Positions 7,964 through 22,005 of a stretch of DNA of 64,000 nt are shown here, piece by piece. Position 1 is the first letter of the stretch. Each line of letters begins with the position of its first letter. Location: positions 1 to 64,000 of the forward strand of contig JAEUJY010000068.1 in the NCBI GenBank assembly GCA_016794525.1, read 5' to 3'. The notes under the pieces were generated by a model. It did no database searches. It was not told the DNA's origin and was given only the letters and a program-made list of their open reading frames with translations. Origin of the DNA: Myxococcales bacterium (GTDB lineage: Bacteria; Myxococcota_A; Polyangia; Haliangiales; Haliangiaceae). Position numbers and translations under genes: made by a program.

Positions 7964-8701
7964 ATGGCCCGCATCTGGATGCCGCTGCCCGATCGTGACT
8001 TCGACGTGACCGAGGTCGCGGTGCCGTGGAAGCTGGCGACCGAGGCCGGCCACGAGATCGTCTTCGCCACCGAGGCCGGCGCGGTGCCGGCGGCCGACCC
8101 GCTGCTGCTCACCGGCGTGCTGTTCGGCAAGCTCGGCGCCTACCCCGAGCCCAAGGCGTTCTACGCCGAGATGATCGCGACGCCGGCGTGGCAGCGCACG
8201 ACGCCGTGGGCCGACCTCGACGTCGCCAGCTTCGACGCGCTGCTCCTGCCCGGCGGCCACGCGCCGGGGATGCGGCAGTACCTCGGCGCGACCGCGCTGC
8301 ACGCGCAGATCGCGGCGTTCTGGAAGCTGGGCCGCCCGGTCGGCGCGATCTGCCACGGCGTCCTGCCGCTGGCGCGCAGCGTCGACCCCGCCACCGGCAA
8401 GAGCGTCATCGCCGACGTCCGCACCACCTGCCTGCCCAAGTACATGGAGCGCAGCGCGTACCTGCTGACGTTCTGGAAGCTGGGCAAGTACTACCGGACC
8501 TACCCGGCGTACGTCGAGGACGAGGTCACCGCCGCGCTGGCGTCGCCGACGCAGTTCGAGCGCGGGCCGCGCACGACCACCCGCCGCGGCACCCGCGACG
8601 ACGACACCGCGACGTTCGTCGTCGAGGACGGCCGCTACGTCTCGGCGCGCTGGCCGGGCGACGCGTACCGGTTCGCGCGCGCGTTCCTCGCGCGGCTGTG
8701 A
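7964..8701 (+). CDS. DJ-1/PfpI superfamily protein (class I glutamine-amidotransferase fold)
   Basis: A 245-residue cytosolic protein. The nucleophile elbow is GAICHG with Cys about 130, and the family-typical LLLPGGHAPGMRQYL comes before it. The region YLLTFWKLGKYYRTYPAYVEDEV and the closing WPGDAYRFARAFL match large DJ-1/PfpI homologues annotated as intracellular protease/amidase or Hsp31-like deglycase. The reaction cannot be told from sequence; candidates are glyoxalase III/chaperone or amidase. It is transcribed divergently from the ribonuclease gene and converges on the kinase-AAA-TPR gene with 3 bp between stops. Confidence 0.8.
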   Translation: MARIWMPLPDRDFDVTEVAVPWKLATEAGHEIVFATEAGAVPAADPLLLTGVLFGKLGAYPEPKAFYAEMIATPAWQRTTPWADLDVASFDALLLPGGHAPGMRQYLGATALHAQIAAFWKLGRPVGAICHGVLPLARSVDPATGKSVIADVRTTCLPKYMERSAYLLTFWKLGKYYRTYPAYVEDEVTAALASPTQFERGPRTTTRRGTRDDDTATFVVEDGRYVSARWPGDAYRFARAFLARL

Positions 8702-8704
8702 CCG

Positions 8705-12247
<3,543 letters not shown>

Positions 12248-12254
12248 CGCCGCG

Positions 12255-12260
12255 AGGATA
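12255..12260 (-). promoter_or_regulatory. Putative -10 box TATCCT, leaderless
   Basis: TATCCT ends 7 nt before the ATG of the kinase-AAA-TPR gene. No Shine-Dalgarno is present. Confidence 0.4.
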
Positions 12261-12388
12261 TCGCGCCGCCGGCACGGCGAGGCAACCATCGGACCGGTGG
12301 CGGAGCCCAAGGTGGGCGGATCCGTCGCGGCGGTGTCAACCGGCGGTCACGCGCCGCCGTGGTCCACCCCGTGCTTGTCCACCCGCCG

Positions 12389-14650
12389 ATGCGCCCCTGG
12401 CTGTTCGCCCTCGCCCTCGCCGCGATCGTCCCCGCCCCCGCGATCGTCGTCGCACAACCCGCGCCGCGCGCCGCCGCCACCGTCACCGGCACGGTGGTGG
12501 ACGCGACCACCGGACGTCCGATTCCTGACGCCGTGATCGCCGACGCGGGTGGCGCCGTGGCGCTGACCGACGCCGACGGCCGCTTCGCGCTGCCGCACGC
12601 GGGCGGTGGTCGGGCCGGCGTGGTCGTCACCGCCGCCGGCTACGTCGATCGCGGTCTGGTGATCCGCGCCGGCGTCCGGATCGCGCTCACGCCGCGCAGC
12701 GCCGACGAGATCATCGAGGTGATCGATCACGCGCCGGCCGCGGCCGCGCCACAGGCCTGGGACATCGACGCGGCCGAGGTGCGCGCGGTGCCGGGCGCGG
12801 GCAACGACGTGCTCAAGGCGGCGCAGGCGCTGCCCGGCATGGCGCGCATCCCGTTCGGCCTGGGCGGCCTGGTCGTCCGCGGCATGAGCCCGCGCGACAC
12901 CAACGTCTACCTCGACGGCATCGAGGTGCCGCTGGCGTTCCACTTCTTCGGCATCACGTCGTTCTATCCGGCGTCGCAGCTGGCGTCGCTCGAGGTGCAG
13001 AACGGCGGGTTCGGCGTCGAGCACGGCCGCGGCCAGGGCGGGCTGGTGGCGCTGACGTCGCGGGCGCCGCGCACCGACGGCTGGCAGGCCGGCGGCGAGG
13101 TGTCGATCGTCGACGCGTCGGCCCACGCCGAGGGGCCGACCGGGGGCGTCGGCGCGATCAGCGTCGCGGTCCGCCGCTCGTACATCGACGGCATCCTGCG
13201 TGCGGTCTTGTCCGACGACGATCGCTTCTTGCCGCGCTACTACGACGCGCAGGTGCGGTGGGACGTCGGCGACGCCCGCGATCGCGGCGCGCTGACCGCG
13301 TGGCTGTTCACGTCGAACGACGAGCTGCTCGGCGACGAGGCGCGGTTCGGGCAGTCGTTCGTGCGGCTGGCCGCGCGCTACCTGCGGCAGGTCGACCGCA
13401 CGACGGTGGCGATCACGCCGTGGGCCGGGCTCGATCGGCTGGAGTTCGTCGGCGAGGGCGGCGCCGACGAGCCCGACGCGGAGCTGGGCCGCACGTCGGT
13501 GCCGCTGGGGCTGCGCGCGTCGGTCACCCGCGACGCGACGTGGGGCCACGTCGCCGCCGGGCTGGATCTGCAAGGCGGGCGCTACGGCCGGCTGGCGATC
13601 GGCACCAACGACCCGGTCGAGGGCGAGACGCCGATGGTGACCCGCCCGCGCGACGATCGCTGGGCCGCCGACACCGCGCTGTGGGTCGAGGGGCGGTGGC
13701 GGATCGACGGCGAGCGCCTCGCGGCGACGGCCGGCCTGCGGCTCGAGCGCTACGGCCTGGCCCGGCAGTGGGTGCTCGACCCGCGGCTGCTGGTGTCGCA
13801 GCGGCTGTCGTCGCGGCTGACCTTGCGCCACACGCTCGGCCTGTACCACCAGCCGCCGACCGCGGCCGACACCGATCCCGAGCTGGGCAACCCGGCGCTC
13901 GACGGCGCGTTCACGCTGCAGGGCTCGACCGGGCTCACCTGGCGCGGCCCGCTCGACCTCGAGCTGGGCGCGACCGCGTTCGCCAGCCGCGGCTGGCACC
14001 AGGCCACCGAGGTCGCGGCGCCGAGCGGCTCGGGCTTCGAGCTCAACGAGCAGCCGGGCTCGGGCATGGGCGCGACGATGCTCGAGCTGCTCGAGGAGCA
14101 GCTCGGCTCGTTCCAGTACCGCGACGACGTCGGCGGCGCCCGCAGCGTCGGCGTCGAGCTCGGCCTCAAGCGCTCGACCGAGCGCTCGATGGTGATGGCG
14201 TCGTACACGCTGACCAAGGCGCGCCGCGCCGACGATCCGATGCGCTTCACCGGCTGGCGGCCGTACCAGCTCGATCAGCTGCACAACCTGTCCTTGGTCG
14301 GCGCGGTGCGCACCGGCGCGTGGCAGCTCGGCGCGCGGCTGCGCTGGGTCACCGGCAACCCGTACACCCCGACCCTCGGCACCCACGTCACGCCCGAGGG
14401 CGCGGAGGTCGAGGAGCAGGGGCCGCCGCTGTTGGCGCGGCTGCCCGACTTCATCCAGCTCGACGTGCGCGTCGATCGCACGTGGCGGCGCCGGTGGGGC
14501 ACCGTGTCGGCGTTCCTCGACGTGCAGAACGCGACCTGGCGCGACAACGTCGAGGACGCGACCTGGGACTCGACGACCCAGCGCGAGGAGTACACGACCG
14601 GCCTGCCGATCCTGCCGATGTTCGGTGTGACCTACACGCCGGCGCCGTGA
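12389..14650 (+). CDS. TonB-dependent receptor with N-terminal carboxypeptidase-regulatory-like domain
   Basis: A 753-residue outer-membrane receptor. A signal peptide (cleaved near VVAQPAP) is followed by a CarboxypepD_reg-like beta-sandwich (TGTVVDATTGRPIPDAVI, about 32-105). The plug has VLKAAQALPGMAR, VVRGMSPRDTNVYLDGIEVPL and GGFGVEHGRGQGG. The barrel's last part, SAFLDVQNATWRDNVED, is typical of TonB receptors. It would import an unknown ligand using TonB energy. No TonB-ExbBD genes lie nearby. The ATG lacks a good Shine-Dalgarno; no earlier in-frame ATG precedes a signal peptide. It is divergent from the kinase-AAA-TPR gene across 141 bp in which I see no clear promoter. Confidence 0.88.
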   Translation: MRPWLFALALAAIVPAPAIVVAQPAPRAAATVTGTVVDATTGRPIPDAVIADAGGAVALTDADGRFALPHAGGGRAGVVVTAAGYVDRGLVIRAGVRIALTPRSADEIIEVIDHAPAAAAPQAWDIDAAEVRAVPGAGNDVLKAAQALPGMARIPFGLGGLVVRGMSPRDTNVYLDGIEVPLAFHFFGITSFYPASQLASLEVQNGGFGVEHGRGQGGLVALTSRAPRTDGWQAGGEVSIVDASAHAEGPTGGVGAISVAVRRSYIDGILRAVLSDDDRFLPRYYDAQVRWDVGDARDRGALTAWLFTSNDELLGDEARFGQSFVRLAARYLRQVDRTTVAITPWAGLDRLEFVGEGGADEPDAELGRTSVPLGLRASVTRDATWGHVAAGLDLQGGRYGRLAIGTNDPVEGETPMVTRPRDDRWAADTALWVEGRWRIDGERLAATAGLRLERYGLARQWVLDPRLLVSQRLSSRLTLRHTLGLYHQPPTAADTDPELGNPALDGAFTLQGSTGLTWRGPLDLELGATAFASRGWHQATEVAAPSGSGFELNEQPGSGMGATMLELLEEQLGSFQYRDDVGGARSVGVELGLKRSTERSMVMASYTLTKARRADDPMRFTGWRPYQLDQLHNLSLVGAVRTGAWQLGARLRWVTGNPYTPTLGTHVTPEGAEVEEQGPPLLARLPDFIQLDVRVDRTWRRRWGTVSAFLDVQNATWRDNVEDATWDSTTQREEYTTGLPILPMFGVTYTPAP

Positions 14651-14755
14651 TCCCCGGGTCCCGGCCGCCACGAGCGTGCCGGGACCGCCAGGTACCGCGC
14701 GACGACGAGGCGGCGCGGGGTTACGCGGGCACGCCGGGTGCACTTGCTGCCCGCC

Positions 14756-16240
14756 ATGCGCCTCGCTCCCTGGTTGCTGCTGTCCCTGGCCGCGTGCGGC
14801 GGCGTCGCCGACCCGCCCGCCGGGGCCGACGCCGCGGACCCGATCGACACGATGGTGGCGATCGACGCCGCCGTCCCGATCGACGCCGCCGCCCCGATCG
14901 ACGCCGCGCCGGCCGCGTGGATCGGCGACGTGCTCGACTGCGGCAGGCCGGCGTCGGCGGGCGGGCTCAGCCCCGGCACCGAGCTGCAGCGCGTGAACCT
15001 CGACGCCACCGCGTTCCCCGGCGCGGTGTGCAACGACGGCACCCGCGCGTTCTTCTACGTGCGGCCCGCCGCGACGCCGGCGGCGCGCAACCGCTGGGTG
15101 ATCCAGCTCCAGGGCGGCGGCGGCTGCGGCAACCCCGACAGCTGCGCCGCGCGCTGGTGCTCGGTCGACACCAACTTCGGCATGACCCAGATGACCGCGA
15201 CGCTGTCGCCGGCGATGGGCATCGACGGCAACGGCATCCTGGCCCGCGGCGGCGCGCTGGGCGAGCCCAACGCGCTCGGCGACTACAACCACGTCTTCAT
15301 CCGCTACTGCTCGAGCGACGCGTGGGCCGGCACCGCGGGCCCGGTCGACGTCGACAGCCACCACCCGATCACCGGCGCGCCGGTGCGCTTCCGGATCGCG
15401 TTCGCGGGCGCGAAGATCATCGACGCGGTGCTGGCGACGCTGCGGCGCGACGGCGCGGCGCCGCCGCCCTACACGCTGGGCGGCGGCAGCGTCACGCTGC
15501 CAGATCTCGACGACGCCGACGGCGTGGTGCTGGCCGGCGCGTCGGCTGGCGGCGCCGGCACGATCCAGAACGCCGATCGCATCCTCGCGTACCTGCGGGC
15601 GCACAACACCGCGTGCGCCGGCGCGACCTGCCCGCTCGCGTACCTGGCGATCATCGACTCGATCTTCAAGCCCGACTACGCCAGCCTCGACTGGTCGACG
15701 TCGACGCCATGCACGATGGGCGGCCTGTGCACGTACCAGGCGGCGATGACCGCCGACACCGGCGCGATGATCGGCCGCCAGGCCGACGCCAGCTGCGCCG
15801 CGTGGCACGCCGCCCACGATCCGGCCACCGCCTGGCGCTGCAACGACGAGGGCCACCTCGTCCGCCACCACGTGACGTCGCCGTTCGTGGTCCGCATGGG
15901 CCTGACCGACGAGCTGCTCTCGTCGAACATGATCGACGCGATGTTCACGGTGCCGGGCCGCGGGCTGATGACGCTGGCCTCGTTCGCCGAGCTGCTGCGC
16001 GCCGACCTGCTCGCGCTGCCGACCTCGACGCCCGAGGAGCCGTTCGCGCGACCGCCGGCGGTGTTCGGCCCGCCGTGCGCGAAGCACGAGACGCTGTCGA
16101 ACGACGAGGCGACGTTCGGCGCGACGGTGGTGGCCGGCGGCGCGCCCCGCACGTTCGGCGCGGTGATCGCCGCGTTCGTGAGCGGCGGCACGCCGACCAC
16201 CGCGGTGTGGGGTCAGGGCGATCCGGTCGACTGCATGTAG
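14756..16240 (+). CDS. Pectin-acetylesterase-like lipoprotein (PAE/Notum family)
   Basis: A 494-residue lipoprotein with lipobox LSLAAC (Cys 14). A linker of Ile-Asp-Ala-Ala repeats (about 27-55) precedes a PAE/Notum-type alpha/beta hydrolase domain. Its motifs are WVIQLQGGGGCG, then IRYCSSDAW, the nucleophile Ser in AGASAGGAG, and late histidines in PPCAKHETLS. Many paired cysteines fit an extracytoplasmic enzyme. Family members deacetylate pectin or other carboxyl esters; the true substrate is unknown. It is a single-gene unit converging on selD. The Asp-rich linker is shared in style with the lipoprotein at 35436-35825. Confidence 0.8.
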   Translation: MRLAPWLLLSLAACGGVADPPAGADAADPIDTMVAIDAAVPIDAAAPIDAAPAAWIGDVLDCGRPASAGGLSPGTELQRVNLDATAFPGAVCNDGTRAFFYVRPAATPAARNRWVIQLQGGGGCGNPDSCAARWCSVDTNFGMTQMTATLSPAMGIDGNGILARGGALGEPNALGDYNHVFIRYCSSDAWAGTAGPVDVDSHHPITGAPVRFRIAFAGAKIIDAVLATLRRDGAAPPPYTLGGGSVTLPDLDDADGVVLAGASAGGAGTIQNADRILAYLRAHNTACAGATCPLAYLAIIDSIFKPDYASLDWSTSTPCTMGGLCTYQAAMTADTGAMIGRQADASCAAWHAAHDPATAWRCNDEGHLVRHHVTSPFVVRMGLTDELLSSNMIDAMFTVPGRGLMTLASFAELLRADLLALPTSTPEEPFARPPAVFGPPCAKHETLSNDEATFGATVVAGGAPRTFGAVIAAFVSGGTPTTAVWGQGDPVDCM

Positions 16241-16245
16241 CCGCG

Positions 16246-17331
16246 TCAGCCGATCGCGATCGGCGTCGCCGCGTCGTCGGGCGTCGCCGCGCGCAGCCGG
16301 CCGATGATCACCGCCGGCACGCCGTCGGCGCGCAGCGCGGCCACCGCCGCGTCGGCCCGGTCGGGCGGCACGCACAGGAGCAGGCCGCCGCTGGTCTGGG
16401 CGTCGCTGGCGATCGTCAGCACCCGCTCGCGGTCGGCCGGCGCGCCGCGCCACGCGACCAGCGGCTCGAGGAAGCCGCGGTTGGTCTTGCTGCCGCCCGG
16501 CACCCGGCCGGCGGCGAGGTGGGCGTCGACGCCGGGCAAGACCGGCAGCGCCGCGGCGTCGAGCTCGGCGGCCACGCCGCTGCCGCGGACGATGTTGCGC
16601 AGGTGGCCGAGCAGACCGAAGCCGGTGACGTCGGTGGCGGCGGTGACGCCGTGGGCGCGGCCGACCCGCGCGGCGACGTCGTTGAGCGTCGTCATCGACG
16701 CGATCGCCGCGGCGATCTCGGCGGCGCTCGCGGCCTCGGCCTTGATCGCCTGGCCGATGATGCCGGTGCCGAGCGGCTTGGTCAGCACCAGCACCTGCCC
16801 GGCGCGGGCGCCGGTGTTCGCCCACACCGCGTCGAGCGCGACCTCGCCGGTGACCGACAGCCCGAACTTGAGCTCGGGATCGCGCACGGTGTGGCCGCCG
16901 ACCACCGCGGTGCCGGCCGCGCGGCACACCCGCGCCGCGCCGCGCTGGATCGCGACCAGCACGTCGAGCGGCAGCTTGTCGTCGCAGAAGAACGCCAGGT
17001 TGAGCGCGAACCGCGGCTCGCCGCCCATCGCGTAGACATCCGACAGCGAGTTGCAGGCGGCGATCGCGCCGAACGCCTCGGGGTCGTCGACCAGCGGCGC
17101 GATCACGTCGGCGGTGAGCACCAGGCCGTAGCCCGGGCGCGGCCCCGCCACGACCGCCGCGTCGTCCTTGGCGCGGTGGTCCACGATCACGGACGCGGCT
17201 CCGCCGATCGCGCCGGCCGGCACGTCATCGTCGAGGACCTGCACGAGGTCCGGCAGCCGGAGCTTGGCGGCTCAACCACCGCCCCGCGCGTAGGCGGTGA
17301 GACGGAGCGCGGCCCGGGCTTCGGCGGTCAT
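16246..17331 (-). CDS. selD: Selenide, water dikinase, a selenoprotein with in-frame UGA
   Basis: A 361-residue enzyme making selenophosphate from selenide and ATP. A frame drawn from GTG at 17244 would miss the catalytic N-terminus. Reading from the ATG at 17331 gives LTAYARGGG, then a TGA at 17272-17274, then AAKLRLPDL, in the same frame and with full coding bias on both sides. The TGA falls exactly where family members have catalytic Cys or Sec (codon 20), three residues before the essential Lys 23. So it is read as selenocysteine. Other motifs are KDDAAVV (ATP/Mg site), DVYAMGGEPRFALNL, VGGHTVRDPE, TDVTGFGLLGH and ASDAQTSGGLL. An 18-bp gap follows the upstream gene, but TACGGT 6 nt before the ATG may give it its own promoter. 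The cell must also encode SelA, SelB and tRNA-Sec, none of which is in this window. Confidence 0.93.
17235..17251 (-). promoter_or_regulatory. Putative bacterial SECIS hairpin
   Basis: On the minus strand GGACCT pairs with AGGTCC around a CGTGC loop. The stem begins 20 nt after the TGA, so the apical loop lies about 26 nt downstream and has G at its second position. Both fit what is known of bacterial SECIS elements read by SelB. Confidence 0.6.
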
Positions 17332-17337
17332 GCCGCT

Positions 17338-17343
17338 ACCGTA
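17338..17343 (-). promoter_or_regulatory. Putative -10 box TACGGT before selD
   Basis: TACGGT ends 6 nt before the selD ATG, within the short gap after the upstream gene. It may start a leaderless selD transcript in addition to operon readthrough. Confidence 0.35.
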
Positions 17344-17349
17344 CGCCCT

Positions 17350-18095
17350 TCAAAACGCGCCGACCACTGCCACGCCGGCGCTGCCGGGCGCCACCGACGG
17401 CGTCACCATCAACCGCTGGCCGTGCAACCAGCTCCGCTTGGGCAGCGTGTACAGCGTCACGCCCGAGACCACGACGCCGATCGCCAGCGACATGATCGCG
17501 TCGCGCCAGGCGTCCTCCTCGATGACGAGGTAGCCGCCGACCGCCGCGTGCAGCGCCAGGCCGCCGCCGAGCTGCAGCCAGAACGTGTTGCGCTCCTTGC
17601 GCGCGGCGACCGCGCGGGCGCGATCGAGCGCGGCGGCGTCGACGCAGGCGTCGCCGGTGGCGCGCACCCGCGGCGGGCGCAGCGGCAGGACGATCCGCGA
17701 GCCCATGCCGAGGAGCGCCTTGCCGGCGCCGGCGTACAGCGACACCGCGGCCGCGTGCTCGAAGTCGCGGCCCGGCGAGAACTCGGCCAGCGCCATGCCG
17801 ACCTGGCCGAGCGCGAACACGCCGTAGGCGATCGTCCAGCCGGTGTTCCAGGTGCCGGCGCGGTCGACCTCGGCGTCGTACGCGGCCAGCGCCCGCTCCA
17901 CGACGGCGGGGTCGGGGCAACTCGGCGCGATCGGCATCGCGGCGATCGGCGCGGGGGCGCCAGCGTCGAGCGCAGCGTCGGGCGCGGCGTCGGGCGCGGC
18001 GTCGGGCGCGGGCGCACCGGCGGCCGGCGCGTCGGACGGTTGCGCCGCGGCGGGCGCGGCCAGGAGCAGCGCCATCGCCGCGAGTGTCATTCGGA

Positions 18096-18099
<4 letters not shown>
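17350..18099 (-). CDS. Exported/membrane protein of unknown function
   Basis: A 249-residue protein with a signal peptide (MIRMTLAAMALLLAAPAAA) and a Pro-Asp-Ala repeat linker (about 22-50). The body holds CPDPAVVERALAAYDAEVDRAGTWNTGW followed by hydrophobic helices (TIAYGVFALGQVGMAL, LGGGLALHAAVGGYLV, AIMSLAIGVVVSGVTL) consistent with three or four membrane segments. No family is recognised. The ATG overlaps the stop of the zinc-ribbon kinase gene as ATGA, so the two are translationally coupled; selD follows 18 bp later. An alternative start lies 9 bases inside. Confidence 0.7.
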
Positions 18100-19985
<1,886 letters not shown>

Positions 19986-19991
19986 GGCCCG

Positions 19992-19997
19992 AGTATA
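19992..19997 (-). promoter_or_regulatory. Putative -10 box TATACT, leaderless
   Basis: TATACT, close to the sigma70 consensus, ends 6 nt before the GTG of the zinc-ribbon kinase gene. A weak -35 GTGACC lies 16 bp upstream. Predicted +1 is the G of the start codon. Confidence 0.5.
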
Positions 19998-20015
19998 TCT
20001 GGCCGCCGAGCGCGG

Positions 20016-20456
20016 TCACGTCCGCAGGTCGAAGATCGCGTAGACCGGCTGCCCGCCGCCGCGGATCAGCCGCACCTCGACCCGGCGGTCGTCGAACAGC
20101 GCGATCATCGCCAGCGCGTCGCCGCCGCCGTCGATCGTGGCCACCGTCGCCAGGTACACCCGCAGCGGCGCGCCGTCGAAGGTCAGGCTGGCCAGGCGAT
20201 CGGCCTCGGCGCCGGCCAGCGGCGCCACCGCCGCGCCCGCGCACAGCCCGGTCACGTCGAGGGTGCCGGTCAGGCCGTAGCGATCGATCCGCGCGACGGT
20301 CAACGCCGCGGTCGCGTCGTGGGCCACGCCGACCTGCAGCGCCGGCGCGTCGCCGACCCGCGGCCCGCTCCACCGGCCGTCGAACTCGCGGACGTCGGTG
20401 CAGGCGCCGAGCGTGATCGCGGCCACGGCGAGGACAGCGCGGACCATCGGCGACAT
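20016..20456 (-). CDS. Small lipoprotein of unknown function
   Basis: A 146-residue protein with a signal peptide and lipobox LGAC (Cys about 19), followed by TDVREFDGRWSGPRVGDAP and a beta-rich body ending QPVYAIFDLRT. The pattern (WSGP, then alternating strands) resembles lipocalin-like or META-type small lipoproteins, but no family is recognised. ATG at 20447 is an equally possible start. It sits 30 bp upstream of the zinc-ribbon kinase gene on the same strand and diverges from the Omp85-like gene. It could be co-transcribed with the kinase, although the kinase has its own -10 box. Confidence 0.7.
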   Translation of the reverse strand: MSPMVRAVLAVAAITLGACTDVREFDGRWSGPRVGDAPALQVGVAHDATAALTVARIDRYGLTGTLDVTGLCAGAAVAPLAGAEADRLASLTFDGAPLRVYLATVATIDGGGDALAMIALFDDRRVEVRLIRGGGQPVYAIFDLRT

Positions 20457-20499
20457 GATTGCAGCGAGGGTAGCATTGGCGGCGCCGTCGCCGGCGCGA

Positions 20500-20505
20500 T
20501 ACCGT
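20500..20505 (+). promoter_or_regulatory. Putative -10 box TACCGT, leaderless
   Basis: TACCGT ends 6 nt before the GTG chosen as the start of the Omp85-like gene and supports that start over the GTG 6 nt upstream. Confidence 0.4.
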
Positions 20506-20511
20506 GTGCGG

Positions 20512-22005
20512 GTGCACCGCCCCGGGCTCCTCGCGTGCGCGCTGGCGGCGCTGGCCCTCGCCGCGGCGGCCCCGGCCCGCGCCCAGGCGCCGCCGCCCGG
20601 CGTGTCGCCCGACCTGCTCGACCCCGAGGGCTCGACCGGCGACGTCGGCTCGGCGCTGGGCGGCGCGATCGGGCCGGTGGTCACGATCGAGGACATCCAG
20701 ATCGCCGGCAACCGCTCGACCTCGACCCGGCTGATCGAGCGATCGCTGCCGTTCCGCCGCGGCGATCAGCTGCGGGTCAGCGATCCGCGCCTGGCCCGCG
20801 CGCGGTGGAAGCTGCTGGCGCTCGGCTACTTCCGCGAGGTCGACCTGGCGCTGCGCCGCGGCACCCGCCACGGCCAGGTGATCGTCACGGTCGTCGTCGC
20901 CGAGCGCGGCACGGTCGCGCTCAACCGGCTGTGGTTCGGCACCAGCGCGGTCGCGCCGTGGTGGCTGGGCGCCGACGTCGGCGACCGCAACTTCCTCGGC
21001 AGCGGCCTCGCGCTGGGCGGCGGCGCGGCCTACGCCAGCGCCGGCGCGATCGTCGGCGCGCGGCCGCAGTGGGCCGGCGAGCTGCGGCTGTCGGCGCCGG
21101 CGCTGGGCGGCACCCGCTGGGGCGCGCACGGCGCGATCAGCGGCCAGCACGGCAGCGAGCCGTACCGCGTCAGCGGCCCGCCTGGCTCCGGCGACGCCGA
21201 CGATCTGCGCGCGTTCGGCTACCGCCGCCTCGGCGTGCGCGGCGGCCCGGCGTACACGCTGTCGTCGCTGTCGTCGGTGGTGGCCGACCTGCGCGTCGAG
21301 GCGATCGACGCCGCGGTGCCGATCGCGCCGACCCGGCGCTTGCCCGACGGCCGCGTCACCGCGATCGATCTCGGCCTGCGCCGCGGCGACAGCCGGGTGG
21401 TGTCGGTCGGGCTCGGCTACACCCGCGACAACCGCCCCGATCCGTCGCTGCCGCACCAGGGCACGCGGGTCGAGGTGGTCGGCGAGCTCGGCACGTCGCT
21501 GCTCGGCGGCAGCTACGACTTCGCGGTGCTGCTGGGCCGCTACGATCGGTTCTGGCCGCTCACCCACAAGAGCGCGCTCGGGCTGCGGCTGGCCGGCGGC
21601 ACGGTCATCGGCGACGCGCCGCGCTTCGATCGCATCCACGTCGGCGACGTCGATCGCATGCTGGCGCCGCGGGTGATGGGCATGACGACGGCGCTGACCG
21701 CGCCGCTCGACCTGCTCGGCACCGACAACGCCGACACCGTCTACGGCGAGGTCGGCGGCAGCGTCACCGTCGAGTACGTCTACCAGTGGTGGCGCCGGCC
21801 GCACCGCATCTACGGCGGCGACCTGTTCGTCGCGGCCGGGGTGTGGACGCTGGCCACGACCGACGAGCTGCGCCTGCGCGACCGCGACGCGTTCGCGGCG
21901 TTGCCGGTGGACCTGATGGTCGACGTCGGGCTGCGCATCGACACCGAGATCGGCGTGTTCGAGTTCGCGCTGGCCAACGCGCTGGGGCGCGTGCCGCGAT
22001 GGTGA
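20512..22005 (+). CDS. Omp85 (BamA/TamA-type) outer-membrane barrel with a single POTRA
   Basis: A 497-residue outer-membrane protein. A signal peptide (LLACALAALALAAAAPARAQA) leads to one POTRA domain (about 58-140: VTIEDIQIAGNRSTSTRLI, LLALGYFREVDLAL) and a 16-strand-type barrel with surface-loop features (GLGYTRDNRPDPSLPHQGTRVE, the D15-like motif). BamA normally has five POTRAs and TamA three, so this is a short Omp85 homologue, perhaps for assembly or secretion of a dedicated substrate. It is the first gene of a tightly overlapping operon with a DUF4390 protein and an NtrY-like kinase, suggesting an envelope-linked role. Confidence 0.82.
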   Translation: MHRPGLLACALAALALAAAAPARAQAPPPGVSPDLLDPEGSTGDVGSALGGAIGPVVTIEDIQIAGNRSTSTRLIERSLPFRRGDQLRVSDPRLARARWKLLALGYFREVDLALRRGTRHGQVIVTVVVAERGTVALNRLWFGTSAVAPWWLGADVGDRNFLGSGLALGGGAAYASAGAIVGARPQWAGELRLSAPALGGTRWGAHGAISGQHGSEPYRVSGPPGSGDADDLRAFGYRRLGVRGGPAYTLSSLSSVVADLRVEAIDAAVPIAPTRRLPDGRVTAIDLGLRRGDSRVVSVGLGYTRDNRPDPSLPHQGTRVEVVGELGTSLLGGSYDFAVLLGRYDRFWPLTHKSALGLRLAGGTVIGDAPRFDRIHVGDVDRMLAPRVMGMTTALTAPLDLLGTDNADTVYGEVGGSVTVEYVYQWWRRPHRIYGGDLFVAAGVWTLATTDELRLRDRDAFAALPVDLMVDVGLRIDTEIGVFEFALANALGRVPRW

